Origin: Struthio camelus
Taxonomy: Eukaryota; Chordata; Aves; Struthioniformes; Struthionidae
NCBI RefSeq assembly: GCF_040807025.1
Contig: NC_090943.1
Coordinates: 23,527,213-23,591,212 of the forward strand
Length of the DNA stretch: 64,000 nt
Direction: 5' to 3'
The number at the start of each line of letters is the position of its first letter. Positions within the stretch are counted from its first letter, which is position 1. The translations under genes were made by a program, and so were the position numbers. The notes beneath the pieces are model-generated. The model saw only the letters and a program-made list of their open reading frames with translations, was not told where the DNA came from and did not search any database. Below are positions 1 through 12,800 of the stretch, piece by piece.

Positions 1-3000
1 ACACCTCATTTATCATGTTCATGCAAGGCTTCAATCCTGCAAGTCATTGCATGATGTACAGCACAGAGCACTTGACTAGAGTGAACAGAGCCTAATAGGA
101 GCACAAATAAACCTAGTTTATATTAGGCAATCCTCCATTTTCGCAGTAGCGGATTTCAAATAAACTTCTTAGGGAGCAGCTGTACATGGTTACAGGCTTG
201 TTTACATGTAGGTTTCCTATTTCAGTTTTGAATGTGACTTCTAAACTGTTTTTGCTAAACTGGAGAAAAAAAAGGTTGGAATATCATTTTCTGTGATTTA
301 AAGAAACCTTGTATTATTCATTTCAAATGGACTGAAAGTCAAGCTACCTTTCAATGAATATGAGGGTGTCTATGCAGTAGACTGAACCAACGTAATGACT
401 GAACCATCTGTGCAGACAAGGATAAAATCTGAAATTAATTATGATGGCCTATAGTCAGCATTCTTTGACGTTTTCAGTTCCCAGGCAGGAAAAATAGCAG
501 GTGAGAAATATACTTATACCATATATATATACACTTATAAAATATAATATATATATATATATATAATATATAATATATAATATATATTACACTTACAAAA
601 TATATAATGTATATAACATATATAACATATATAATATATATAGTGTATAGTATAGTATAGTATAGTGTGTATATATAGTATATATAATATATATATATAC
701 TTATAAAATATAAAATATACTTATACCAAATAGAACCTTAAAATTTTACCCTGTGGGTTACTAGTATACTTATACAAGCATCATTTTCTTCAGCAATTAA
801 AAACTGGACTCAGATGTCTTTTAAATTGCATCATGAGTTGGGTTTCACAGCCATGCAGTTAAAAGCACATTAGGAAAATGGCAGTCACAGAAGGGGAAGG
901 CTATGAAGTAAGAGAGGATTGAGGGTCCAGTATTGTTCCCATGATCAGTACCCCTCTCCTCCAACCTTCCAGCTCATGTATCTTGACAGAAAGATTTCAG
1001 CTGGCCTACAGTTCTCTCCAACACTCCTCTTACTCCAAACCTCCTTTCCCTTCCTGCAAAATCTTTTCTCTACTAAGTTTCTCCACAAGTTCAACTGCCA
1101 ATTCCTTCTCCTTCAATTTATCCAGTCATTTCCTATCTAAACCCCTTCACAAGTCAAACTATTCTGCAATATAGACAGTATTAAACATTTTGGACAAGTT
1201 AACTACTCGCAGTACTACCCCTGTGATGTGCATATTCCCACTGACATGGCAAATCCCTGATTCTGTCTATCCTGGCCTCTAGCCTTTCTCTGAACTACTT
1301 ATCATATTCCCGCTTTTCCTTAGATACTACTCTTATTTCTTCTGATGGCCTCTGCCCAAGATGCTCGTTACTTAATCTGGACTCTAATTTGTCTCAATAC
1401 CCAGAACTCTCTTAGAACAGTCCTTGTATCACCTCCCCTACAAACCATTCATCTTTCCCTCTACTTATACTTTGCGATTGCTCAGTTTTCTGTTCCTTCA
1501 GTCAACTTGTCTATTTGCTTAAGGCGTAGTATATAGATTCAGAGTGGAAATATGCAATAATCTAGAAATAGGTAACAAATATGCATTTTTTTGTTCAGTT
1601 TAGAAACAAACACATTAAACAGAGCAAGCTATAACTTTAATTATAAGTTCTGCCTGCCTTAAACACATAAAAACTCCAGGATAGTGCCTAGCTGATAATT
1701 TTTTTAGGCCCTGATCATGTCAGCAAAAAGACTCTCAATTTTGGTCGTCATTCAACATGAGGTGAGTTTTACAACTGACTTACTGTTTTCCTGAAATGGA
1801 AGGATTAGAAGACCTTTAAAAAGAAAATAAAATTACCTTTTGAAGTCTGTTTCTTCCTTCTGAAGATTTTTACCTGTTACTGTTAGAAGTGAGGGGATTG
1901 TCTACAATGAAGATCTGTTGCAGAGATACTGGGAGACTGGACTCAAACCAGGACATTCTACATTCTTAGGATAAAAGCAAAACTTGAAATCATTATTCTC
2001 TCCTTTTGTGAATTTGAAACAACTTTCAGTGTTGTCAACCTCCTATCTATACCTCAAATTTTCCTTTTATAATAAAATTTTCAGTTTATAAGCACTGAAT
2101 ACAAAAGGGATAAGATATTAGAAAATGCAAAATATCACGTAATACTGCAAAAATTGCCATAGATATGTATTCCTTGATTCTGTTCTAAACATATCATTTA
2201 GCTACAACTTAACATGGCAAATTCTCCCTGAAAGCAAATGCTGGACCTTCTATTAAACAACTGAAAATACATTTCTTTACACAAACTTTTGTTTACTCAA
2301 AATGAAATGTGATAGGATCCTTGTTTGTAATTTGGAAGAAAACATGAAACTAAGCATGTACGTTAGCACTTACCTTAACAGGAACTAGAAAAGTTCCAAA
2401 TGTTCTAATAAAATTGTCTTTGATTTAATAAGAATATATTATTTTCAAATGATTTGAACTGAATAACACATATCTGGTATGCAAAGTGAAAAATAACTTG
2501 CAAAGTACTAGTGAGATAAAGGAGAGGAAAATGTCCTTTACATCCAAAAGAATACAACTAATTTGCTTCAGAATGTCTATTTTTGTCTTGGCTATTTTGG
2601 CTGTGACAAAATCAGTTATGTTAATATTTATTCAAATCTGTTCAATAAACATGATCCAGCCAAATGAAAGGATATCACCTTAAGCAGAACTTGTTTAAAT
2701 ATCCTTCCTTAGTTTTTCAGGGAAAATAATCATTTGAATAAGACTCAGGAATGCCCAGTACTTGAACAGCTTCAGTTTTAAGAGAATAAGTGTAGATTCT
2801 TTAAGAGATTCTACCTACCTTAGTCACAATGCCATTTCACATGTCAAGAAAGGTACAGCCACACAAGGATTTTACAGACTGAGTTTGCTTGTAACTACTT
2901 ACAGTTCTGGATTACTGATTACATTGAACTCCAGGAACCTTTTTTAATGGTGATCACTGGCCAGGTAGACCCAGACTCCTTGGAAAACCTTCCTGATAGT

Positions 3001-5009
3001 CCACTATATTCCCAGTGAAATAAGCTTACAGTTCTGTTAGTAATTATTAAATGTGCTTCCCAATATATGTTTTAGAGGATAAAACCCACAAATACTTTTG
3101 GGAGGAATGTGAAGGAAATCATTATGAACTGGTTTGTTCCAACTCCACTAGCAGCTTTAGATGCAATATTATACTTTCCCCTTTATATTGTTCAGTAAGA
3201 GTAGGAAACTTTCTTCAGCTGCTCTCTGCCCTCTCACTACGATTGTGGGGAAAAAAAACCCAGAAGTGCTGAGCTAACAGTCAAGGTTTCTGATGACACA
3301 GACACTGTTTAGATAACTCTCACTGCTACACTACAAATGACAGTAATAGAAGGAGAAAATTTGTAGTCACATAGCCAGATACAGAGTGCATTGTTTATTT
3401 CAGGCTTATCCATTTAGGTTTATCTGCTAAAAGAGCTGAGGTTGATTTCCTTTTGAAAGGACTGTTGATTTAACAAGACAGCTGGCTTCCTCCTGCAAAG
3501 CCTGAGAAATGACAGAGATGACAGAACAGCAGAAAATTGTAAAGAACAAAAAAATCAGCAAATAACTAACCAGAAGATGCATGTCTCCAAGTAAGTGATA
3601 AGATGGTTGAATGTACAGTGATCTAGAAGGCTGCAAAGCTGAAAAGCGTTATTGGTTGCCCTTTGTCTTTATAGCAAAGGGTGTTTTAGGTCTCCTTCCT
3701 AATAAATTTAAAGGAGAAATTAAGCTGCTCTGTATTGCCAGCATGGTTCATATATTAGGATGGTGCTGGAGGTTCACTACTTAGTCACAAGAGGAAAGAC
3801 TAAAGGATGTTTTTTAAGTGAGAAGCAATAAAAGTGCCAGAAAAGAAATCCTGCAGGAAATAAGAAAGTAGATTTCTGAAACAAAGCTGAAGTTACAAAA
3901 ATAAGATGGGAAGCTATTTGATGTTTCCTTCTACTGTTGATGGTGTTTGGAATGTAAATATGCTCTTTTATAAAATAATCAAAAGATATGATAAAAGAAC
4001 ATCTTAACAAGAATTGATTCAGAAAAGTCTTACAGTCTCTGGTCTCTTATTAAAGCGGGTAATCACAACTTTTCTTCTGGTCTTGCAATCTATGAATCAC
4101 CTGTGCTATATAAATAATTCATTTTAATGCAACCAATTTGTCATAGCCTAGACACTTGCTAACCACCTGAATCAATGGAAAAGGTATGAGAAAAGGCTTT
4201 CTTAAAGTATGAGAAAGCCACATTTTTCAGAACACCCATCTGCACGGACTTCTCATGTTCCAAGCTCCTATTAGAGCACTGGTACAGCATTCCTAAAGAT
4301 CATCTCTTAGTAAATGAAGCTAGAACTCAGTGCTGATGAAGTGTATTGTTGACTCTTGGTTTTACTTAAAGTGTTTGAGTTAGTGAGGTCTGCCTCCAAG
4401 AACCACTCCATATAAATAAGTATTGCATGAAACTATTCCATACAAACCATATTTCAGGTTTGTCCTTGAAATATTGGCAAACCACTCAGTAAGCACGCAT
4501 TGAATTTTGAGGGCATATTTTCTTCAGTAGAATCCACATGGTCTTATGAAAAGCTACATTTTCTTTTCCAGGACATAAAATAGCATCAACTGTCAGAATT
4601 CCTCAATGGCTGACAAATAAAAGTTAGCTGACTATTTTAGGAGAGTAGTAGAAAAACTTTGGAGGAATTGTATCAGTGGTTACGTGCAAAAGAGGGAAGC
4701 AAATTTTACAGTCCTCTAAGATACTCAGTGTCAGGCATTTAGTCCCTTCATGTCTCTGAAAAGCTAGTGACACTACATGAACTTTTTCGAAAATATTGAT
4801 GAAGACAGCTGTTTGTTGCTCAGGCTCTACAGTTTCCAAAAACGGGGTACATAAGCAGTAGCTGAGAGAGTCATGAACCTTTTAGAAATATTTCAGGCAT
4901 CCAACATTATTTAAAAGGACATGTCACCGAGCCATGCTCAAGATAATGTTTTAGAAATCATAAGCTCAATTTTCTTCAAATGTATGTCACGAATAACAAT
5001 GGCAGTAGA
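1..5009. other. No supported gene; AT-rich sequence
   Basis: Apart from the AT microsatellite, I see only short chance frames. A pyrimidine-biased stretch spans about 0.93-1.54 kb on the plus strand. Nothing here can be assigned to a protein family. Confidence 0.5.
519..721. repeat. AT-rich microsatellite (TA/TATAA)n
   Basis: About 200 bp of nearly pure TA, TATAA and TATAG units. This is a simple repeat prone to length change and secondary structure. Confidence 0.95.
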
Positions 5010-6200
5010 AGAACATAAGAATTACTAAAGTGGCTGAGTCCAGAAGTCCATCTAATAAACTGTCTTATCGCTTACAGAGGCTAATAATGGATGCTTAGGG
5101 GAGAAGTATACAACCACCTATATCCTGAACAATCTCTCCTTGTTACATTATCCTATTTTCTTTGAGGAACCTCCTGAGCCACAGGTCATACGTGGATATT
5201 TGTGTTCAACAGTGCCCATGGACATATCCTCCAGGAACATGGAAAATCCATTTCTGAGACCATCCTACGGCAATTAAAAAGCTCAGAATATTAGAGGCTG
5301 CCATAATACGTACCCTCAACCACCTTGTCTTATAACTGAAAACTTCTACTGCATTTAACCTCTCCTCGTGCAGTAAAACCATAATAATGACCATTCTGAT
5401 AACTCTTCTCTGTACCTCTTGTGGATCCTTTGAATTCATTTTGGGAATCAAGAGTCCTACATAGTCTTTAATACGAGGGTACAGCTGCATATTTTTCTCT
5501 TTAGCTTGCAAGTTCTTTCATAATAATTCCTAATATTCCATTTACTCTTGAATATTACTGGGTACTGACTAAATGCTGTCAATAAATGATAAACACTGGC
5601 TGCAAGATCTGTTTTTTTAAAATATAATAATAGCTCCTATTATATAGCTAATAATAACTGATAATAATAGCTAATTAAGAGTTTGTCACTGCACATGTCT
5701 TTTTAGGGTTATTTTTCCTGAATGCATTACTTTGACTTTCATAACATTTCATTAAACTTTACATTTTTTTATCTCACACCTCAGTAGTGAACAACTCTTC
5801 TGCAGGTCTTCATAGTCAAGCTCTAATTTTGACAACCATAAATAATTATGAGTCATTGGTAAACTTCGTCACTTGCTCCTTCTTCCAGGTGACTCATCAG
5901 TTGTTGAATGGCACATGACAAACATTCTTCACATGCTTACTGGGTCCTTCAAAGAATTCTAATAAAGTTGTGAGGCATGATTTTCCATTACAAAAAGCAT
6001 GTTTATGCTTTTATAAATTACGATATGTATTTCCTAATTCTTTCCTTATTACTGTTGCTACCCATTTACCTCTGAGAAAGGTAGATGAGCTCTAGGAAAC
6101 CTAGAGACTCTTTCATAGACTGATGTTGTATTTTTCGCCTTCTATTCCTTTGGCATTAAAGTGTGTTTGAATAACAGGTTATGTATAACAGCAAACAGCA
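5010..6200 (-). mobile_element. Ancient degenerate CR1/L3-like LINE remnant
   Basis: On the plus strand, GAACATAAGAATTAC near 5.01 kb, AAGTCCATCTAATAAACTGTC, CATATCCTCCAGGAAC, and later TTTTTCCTGAATGCATTACTTTG and TCATTGGTAAACTTCG follow the order of an antisense L3/CR1 element known from reptile and bird genomes. All matches are heavily decayed, and coding on the minus strand (e.g. 5511-5206) is only partial. The boundaries are approximate. Confidence 0.6.
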
Positions 6201-7110
6201 ATTTAAAATTCTTTTAAAACCACTGGTTGAATAACATCCATTATGTGTATTTTATTGCCATCAGCGTATCAATCTGTTATAAACACTGACTGACCTCATC
6301 TATTTTGTACTGGTACTTCATTTTAAGGCAGTTCCCCAGACTTATTCTGTAGAGAGAAAGTCTCCAATGTGCAAGTCTCCTTCACTGTCATTTAAAGTAA
6401 ACACCATAGAAATAATTCATTTAGGGTTTTTTTTTTTTTTTATGTGAGATTTCTTCAGTGATATTCTCTTCTCAACTTTTTGGTAATTTGCTAGTCCAAT
6501 TACTTGTTTTTATGCTTCTGCTGTTTTTCCTCATTTTCTGGATCTGCCTTCTTATGGATTTACATTCAATCACCAGGCTTCTGCTGTTCTCAATTTTCCT
6601 CATTTGAACATAGCTTCCAATTTTGGAAGGCTATTTTTTTACATCTGAAAGTCTCCTCTACTCTAGTCTTCAGCTTTCCTGGGTATCTCTCCCTTTCTTG
6701 CCCTCCTTCCTGTGTTATTCTCAGAGGATCTCTTTTTAATTCAGTGCACATAACTGTTTGATCGCATTTCTAAATGAGCTCCTTGTTACCTGTAAGCATG
6801 TCACCATTTCAGCTGATCTTTCTGATTTTAACTAAGTTCCTCATCTTCATGTTGCTCCTTTTTTTTTTTTTTAGAATATTTTTTCCCTTTTTTTTCTCTT
6901 CAGAGATGTCAAATTTGAGGAGAATGTTGTCAGCATTAAAGGGATTGTCGTCTCGCATATCCTGAATAAGGTCTTATGATCTGGGGATTAGCCTTCTGTT
7001 GCAGGTTTTCTGGAAAAGTGCTCCAAAACTAAGTTATGTATGAAATGTATGTGTGCGGCCTACATGATAGCCCATATGATAAGTACAAGTTCATTGGCAG
7101 GAAACTGAAA
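6201..7110. other. No supported gene; T-rich stretches
   Basis: The region contains T-runs near 6.43, 6.86 and 6.89 kb and a pyrimidine-rich plus strand. It may be a further decayed part of the L3-like remnant, but I find no specific match. Confidence 0.4.
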
Positions 7111-7565
7111 TCACAGAATCACAGAATCACAGAATCGTTTAGGTTGGAAGGGACCTCTGGAGATCATCTAGTCCAACCCCCCTGCTCAAGCAGGGTCCTC
7201 TAGAGCATATTGCCCAGGATCACATCCAGACAGGTTTTGAATATCTCCAGCGAAGGAGGCTCCACTACCTCTCTGGGCAACCTGTTCCAACGCTCTGTCA
7301 CCCTCACAGTCAAGAAGTTTTTCCTCAGGTTTAGGTGGAACTTCCTGTGGTTCAGTTTCTGCCCATTGCCTCTTGTCCTGTCACTGGGCACCACGGAGAA
7401 GAGGCTGCCCTCATCCTCTTGACACTCCCCCTGCAGATACTTGTACACGTTTATGAGATCGCCTCTCAATCTTCTCTTCTCCAGGCTGAACAGGCCCAGC
7501 TCTTGCAGTCTTTCCTCATAGGAGAGGTGCTCCAGCCCTCTAATCATCTTTGTTATCTTCCATTA
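7111..7565 (-). mobile_element. CR1 LINE 3' end
   Basis: Three tandem CACAGAAT units at 7112-7135, followed by GGTTGGAAGGGACCTCTGGA and the C-terminal ORF2 region, read on the minus strand (frame 7547-7200 with [20 protein letters not shown]). This is the standard 5'-truncated 3' end of a bird CR1, about 450 bp long. The coding tail is largely open, so the copy is moderately young. Confidence 0.94.
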
Positions 7566-8829
7566 CTGCTTTGCTTTCTCTATTTGAAAGCTTTCAGTCT
7601 GCTGCGGTCACTAGTATCTTAGTGAACAGTGAGAAAGACAACAAAAAACAGCAAAAAAGAAGAGATGAAACACTGATAGCAATTACACTCATGCTCTCTG
7701 ATGTGTCAATGACATATTGCCTCTAAGTGCAATTTAATTTCATCTTTTTGAAAGATCTGCAAAGAAAAAAATGGACCCAATTAAAGTGTGGAAAAATATG
7801 AAAACAATAGAATGGACATTTACTGAAATACTTGTGATGCAATAAAACATCTTCATCCTGACAGTACGAAAAAAAGTTGGAAACTAAAGTGGCCATTAAA
7901 TATCCCCAAGAGGGACAAGTCCGGTGTATAAACAAGTTTCTGAAATTGAGCCAGGAGAATTCTTGTCTGTGCAATTGATGATAATAACCTAATGACAATA
8001 CTTCACATTTTTGTAGACTTCTCAATTTTAAGATTTAAAAGCAATTAACAGATTCCCAGAAAGCTTCTGTGAGATAAACACACATTATTACCTGTGTATT
8101 GGCGAGGGAGAAGCTAAGGCACAGTTTCTGATTTGTCACGTAATGAACTGATTACCAGAACGATCAGTGAATCACACACACTTCCTCTCGTGCTAATATT
8201 TTGCATACTAATCCTAATAGCATTCATGATGGACAAATGCCTCTATCTGCAACATTTAAGCGATGGCTCCACACGGCTTGAGAGACGAATAACAAAATGA
8301 AAGAGAAAGAGAAGACGACGATCTGCATCTTACTACATTTGGTTTATCTATAAGTCAAGCAAATGAGCTATGAGCAAAAAAAATCCTAGGCATGACTATA
8401 AAAAGAGGCTATTCCAACTGGAAAAAGAAGACTAGGTCATTATTTCATTCATCATCTAAAAGATTAACTATGAAATCTGAATCCCTTCCCTTTTACCTCC
8501 ACTGTAATTCACTTACTCGCCTTAAGGCTCAGCCTCTGAGTGATGGGCAGGGTCTCACCTATTTTGTTTTGAGCAAGTCCAGCTGGACTGGGCAGATCTG
8601 TTGTTTGCCTGCCTATCATTCCCACACAGCAGAGCGAGCTGCCTACCTTTCTCTGGAGCTAAATCCTTGAACAGCTCCAGCTGAGGTAATTCACATGACG
8701 CCTCATCCCACTGCAGAGAAGAAATTCTTCGGTCATGCCACAGATTCGTCTTTGGCTCCAGAGCTTCTGCCAGTGTTTGCTGTATCTAAAATAAAGCAAA
8801 ACAACAACAAAGCAGAAATAAAGACCCAA
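7566..8829. other. No supported gene; sequence leading to the CpG island
   Basis: AT-rich sequence with only short frames. Around 8.5-8.8 kb the GC content starts to rise. This could be the first intron or exon of a minus-strand transcript from the CpG island, but no exon is identifiable. Confidence 0.4.
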
Positions 8830-9560
8830 CTTGGAGCTCGCTTCGCCGCCGCAGGGCAGCGGCGCGGCCGCAGCCTGCTCCTCGCTCGCTAGGTGTCGCT
8901 GCCGCCCTCCGCGCAAGATGGCGCTGCGCGCCCCGGCCGCCATCTGGCGGGTAAGCGGCCGCCGTCGGCCGTGCCGCGCCGACAGCCGGGCTGGCAAATC
9001 CCGTATTTCTGCCTACAGCTGCACTGCTCTCAACGCTGTGATCTGACCCCTGTGACCTGTGCGGCAAGAAAAGATATACCCCCGCCCCAGTGGGTCTAAT
9101 TTGTTCCACAGAGGCCAGGCGCCCTGGAGAGCTGCGGTGGAGGCAGCGGAGGAGGCTTCCCCTGCCCTGGCGGGAGCGGGAGGCCTGGTGGCTGGAGGGG
9201 CTGCACCGGCCTTGCGAGCGAGCGTGGGGGGACAGGGTGGGAGGGGATGCGTGCAAGGGCAGTTTGTGTCATCCAGTCGCCCAGAACTGGGCTGCCAGGT
9301 GGTGGTCCTGGTGACAGGCTGGGTGCAGGGGAATGGCCGGGGAGGGAGTAGATGGCGGCGTACTTTCCGCTTGCGGTCGACGCCGTTTCGGGAGCAGTCG
9401 TGCGGCTGCTGTTGGGGAGCGGGAGGGGAAGGCAGGGGCCTTGCGGGCACCCAGCCAGGGCTACCCCCACGCCACTCCAGCCGCCGCCGCATCGCGCGCA
9501 CCTCACCTGGCCAGCGGCCCATCAGACCGGGCAGCGGTGTTGCTGCTTTGCAAAACAGCC
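8830..9560. promoter_or_regulatory. CpG island, probable bidirectional promoter
   Basis: CpG dinucleotides are dense at 8840-8995 and again at 9345-9510, in strong contrast to the AT-rich surroundings. AAGATGGCG at 8915-8923 (plus) and AGATGGCGG at 8945-8937 (minus) are opposed YY1-type cores, and another ATGGCGGC lies at 9352. Such an arrangement is common at TATA-less promoters. The gene it serves is unknown. In mammals MRC1 is next to SLC39A12 and TMEM236, but I could not recognise exons of either. Confidence 0.75.
8918..8950 (+). CDS. Possible short first coding exon, unidentified gene
   Basis: ATG within the YY1-type motif opens MALRAPAAIWR, directly followed by a consensus donor GTAAGC at 8951. 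The peptide is basic and alanine-rich, like the start of a mitochondrial targeting sequence. No second exon can be assigned with confidence. A possible acceptor TGCCTACAG at 9010-9018 would add 25 codons before a stop. It could also be the 5' end of a non-coding RNA. Confidence 0.3.
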
Positions 9561-9750
9561 AGGCGCAGGGCAACAGGCTGCTGTCCGTTATGTGCATGGG
9601 TTGTGCGTGCCAGGGAGGAGTGGAGGGCAGCAGAGAGATTTTTGGACGCGTCTCCTTGCTTTTGGGGACTGCCAGCTTTGTGAGGCTTGACTTTCGTTGT
9701 CGAGAGCGCCTGTGTGCCCTTCCTCCCCCTTGCAGTAAAGGGGGTGGCCA

Positions 9751-9890
9751 AATCGCAGAATCACAGACTGGTGAGGTTGGAAGGGACTGTGCGGTCCGAC
9801 CCCTGCTCAGGCAGGGTCAACCAGAGGAGGCTGCCCAGGACGGTGCCCTCAAGGATGGAGACCCAACAACCTGCCTGTGCTACCTCTTCT
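9751..9890 (-). mobile_element. Short CR1 3' fragment next to the CpG island
   Basis: TCGCAGAATCACAGACTGGT followed by GAGGTTGGAAGGGAC, and later GGATGGAGACCCAACAACCT, match a CR1 3' end on the minus strand. It is about 140 bp and belongs to a different subfamily from the copy at 7.1 kb. Confidence 0.82.
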
Positions 9891-12800
9891 GGCGTTGAAG
9901 ACACTCACCAAGTGTGGGCTTTTTCACCATGCTGAAGATACACTCCTCGATGGATGACACTTCTAAAGCCACAGGCAAGAGACATGTGAGACAAGCAGCA
10001 CGTGGGCTGGGTGGGAGAGAGACCTTTCCTCCAGGCCTTTGGTGGTTCTGGTGTTCCCCAGGGCAGAAATAACAGCTTGTCAGCCATGGCTGCGCTGCAG
10101 CGAAGCCCTGTCTTCAGTCCCCGAATTATGGAGTACCGGGATGCCAGTGCAGACCTGTCATCTCAATGTCTGCATGCTCTCATAGGAAAAAATGTTTCTC
10201 CATTTTGTAGTTTCTGCAAAAAAAACCCAGATCCTGACTCAGGCAGAGTTCAGAACGACTGAAGGCCGGCAAGTTCTGTTTCTATTAAAGAGGGAAGTTT
10301 CTATCAAATCAGGAAGTTGAACAATTAGCAAACTTTTAAAAAAGGAATTATGAAGTTAGGATTAGCTGGGAACTGCTGAAACCCACTGGAGAAATCTGAT
10401 GTGGAGAAATCTGATGGTCAGTTAGGAAGAAAATCTTGTTTCTTTGTATTTGTGCACTAACAAACATAAAACTGTAATGTTTGTTTGCAGTTCACATAAA
10501 CTTTCTGAGCCATGACTTTTTCATATGTCTTTTTCAAACTTGTATATGGTAGCAAGGTGATCTTGGCAAATAAAATGAGTTTCCTCTAGACAATATTACT
10601 AATGTATGACCAATTAGGTAACTCTAATAACCAGTTTATTCCCATTAACATAATCTTTTGATATGGCATTCATTGATAAATTGTGATGTAACACGTTGAT
10701 CTCATTCTAATGTTTGAATTTGGAACTTAAATACTGAAATCACAACAGAGACAGAAAATGAGGGGATGAAGAGAGAGTGCTTCTTAAAGAGACAACAATT
10801 AACTTACCCATTAGTGGTTCTCGCTACCAGAACTCGCTTCCCAGGAAATGGGGATAGTTAACTGCTAAAAGCTAAATTGGACAATTTTTGGAAGCTGAGA
10901 AATGAGCAGGCAATGTTCCTCTGAAAGTCTTTGAAAAAATAATTGTTGAGGCAAAGTTTATAAAAGTGGCACTGGCTTTCTTTAAGTGGGGAAAATAAAC
11001 GGATTCTCCAATCTACTCGATTTTACTGAAGATTTGGTCTTTTGTCTCGCTCTCCTTATTCAGCTGGATTGATGTAGATAATATCTCCCCAGGACTAAAA
11101 CTGAGTGGCTTCCACGAGACACATTGTATGAGTATCTGGAGGAGGAGGAGAGAAAGAGGACAATTTCCATGTTGGGAAGAGTACCCCTATACTGTGCGAG
11201 TGTCTGCGAGCCAGGTTATCAGAGCTGCTGGAATCTCTGAATAACCAGTGCCAGTCACACAGCAAGAAGTGACCATGCTCAAGAAGTAGTTTGTAGAGCA
11301 CCTTGTGATGCTTGGAACTTATTCATGAGGCACACTGCCTTCAAAAGTCCAATAGAGTTTTGCAAGAATATCCTATATAGGGAATGCATAAAAGACAAAA
11401 TTAAAACACAAGGTTCAGGGGAATAAATGAGATGGGGAGGGGGAAAAAAGGCGGAATGCAACAAGATGCAAAATAAGTTATTTTGAAAGTTATTAACCTA
11501 GTTCAAGTAATTATTAATTTCTAATCACTTTTAACCAGTGGAACGTGGCATTGTTAAATAATACCACACAATTCAGAAATATTTCATGATGTGCATCAGG
11601 ACAGTATTGGGTAAAGTGGCTAAAAGATATAAGATCTTCATATGTAGTGATGACTAAGTGATATTCATGCTTTAACGGTGGCTAAAGCTATGATACTGAA
11701 AACTGAAGTAGGGCTTATATAAATTCAAGTCAGTCCAGACTTAGCTGAACTAAAATTTGAAAAATCCGTAGTAAATATGGATTATCAACTTGCTAATCAA
11801 AAATATTAGTTTTTTATTGTAGCTAAGCATTAAGACCATAAAGGTGGAAAGGAATAGGAAAATATAAGCAATGTGTTCCCAGAGTGACTGCAGACCTTAC
11901 TTGACGTTCCTCTATGTTGTCAGTCTACACAAAAGAGGAGAGGGAACTTTTAGCATGCAGTGCTTGATATTAGGCTGGTCTTTGTATTACATGCAATTTG
12001 TTGTCCTAAGCTGTATGTATCAGTGATGGAGATCGAAGAAGCAGAGCCCTCATTTATGATTCTGGGCAAAACTTTATCAAGGCTTCACTGGTATGCTGTA
12101 CACATCAGCTGCTGTACACATCAGCTACTGCTCAGGGAAACACGGTTGTGCAAATCTTAAATATAGAGATTATATCAGCAGTATAACCCAAAATACTTAA
12201 CTGATTGCCTACCCATCCTGGCCCTGGCCTAGGAAGTGCTCACGAGAGTACATAGGCCGATGGTTCCTTGAAAGGTTATTTTAGACATAGTTTCTTGGCA
12301 GTTAGGGCCAATGATTTGTGCTTTCTTAGGAGTTCCTGGCGATGCTAATATTCTGTTAATAAACGCTACTTGCTCAGTTTCCATTCTCTATTAGTATGGA
12401 AAATCAAGTCAAAGAAATGCTTGAATTTATAATTAGAAGTTCTGTTTCCAAAAGTAATGCTTTTCAAGGAAAAAAAAGATCTTTTGGAACTGGTTTTGGT
12501 GGTTGTTTTGTGAAATAGCCTGGAGCTATTTCATGAATTGGCATTAAATATAATCAACAAAAACCTGTTCAAGTGTGCTATGTCAAATTGCAAAAGATAT
12601 CAATTAAGAATTGTATTCTGAGGGACTCAGCGTTTCTCTCACGTCATGTCTAGATGTGCGGCTTCTCCAACATCTCATTCTTGCAATAATTTTAAAGCAA
12701 CCACACTCACTTTTTAAAAATGCTTCTTTAAAACTCTAACAAAGCAGCTAGTCACTGTATTTGGCAGTACTCACTCAATTTGCATTCATCTTTTTTTCCT

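Noticed and set aside
5206-5511. Minus-strand frame of 101 codons
   Set aside because: It falls inside the decayed CR1/L3-like remnant and is a partial relic rather than a gene.
9013-9898. Long overlapping frames on both strands in the GC-rich region (up to 279 codons)
   Set aside because: GC-rich sequence has few stop codons. The frames are proline, glycine and arginine-rich without domain features, and one runs through a CR1 fragment.
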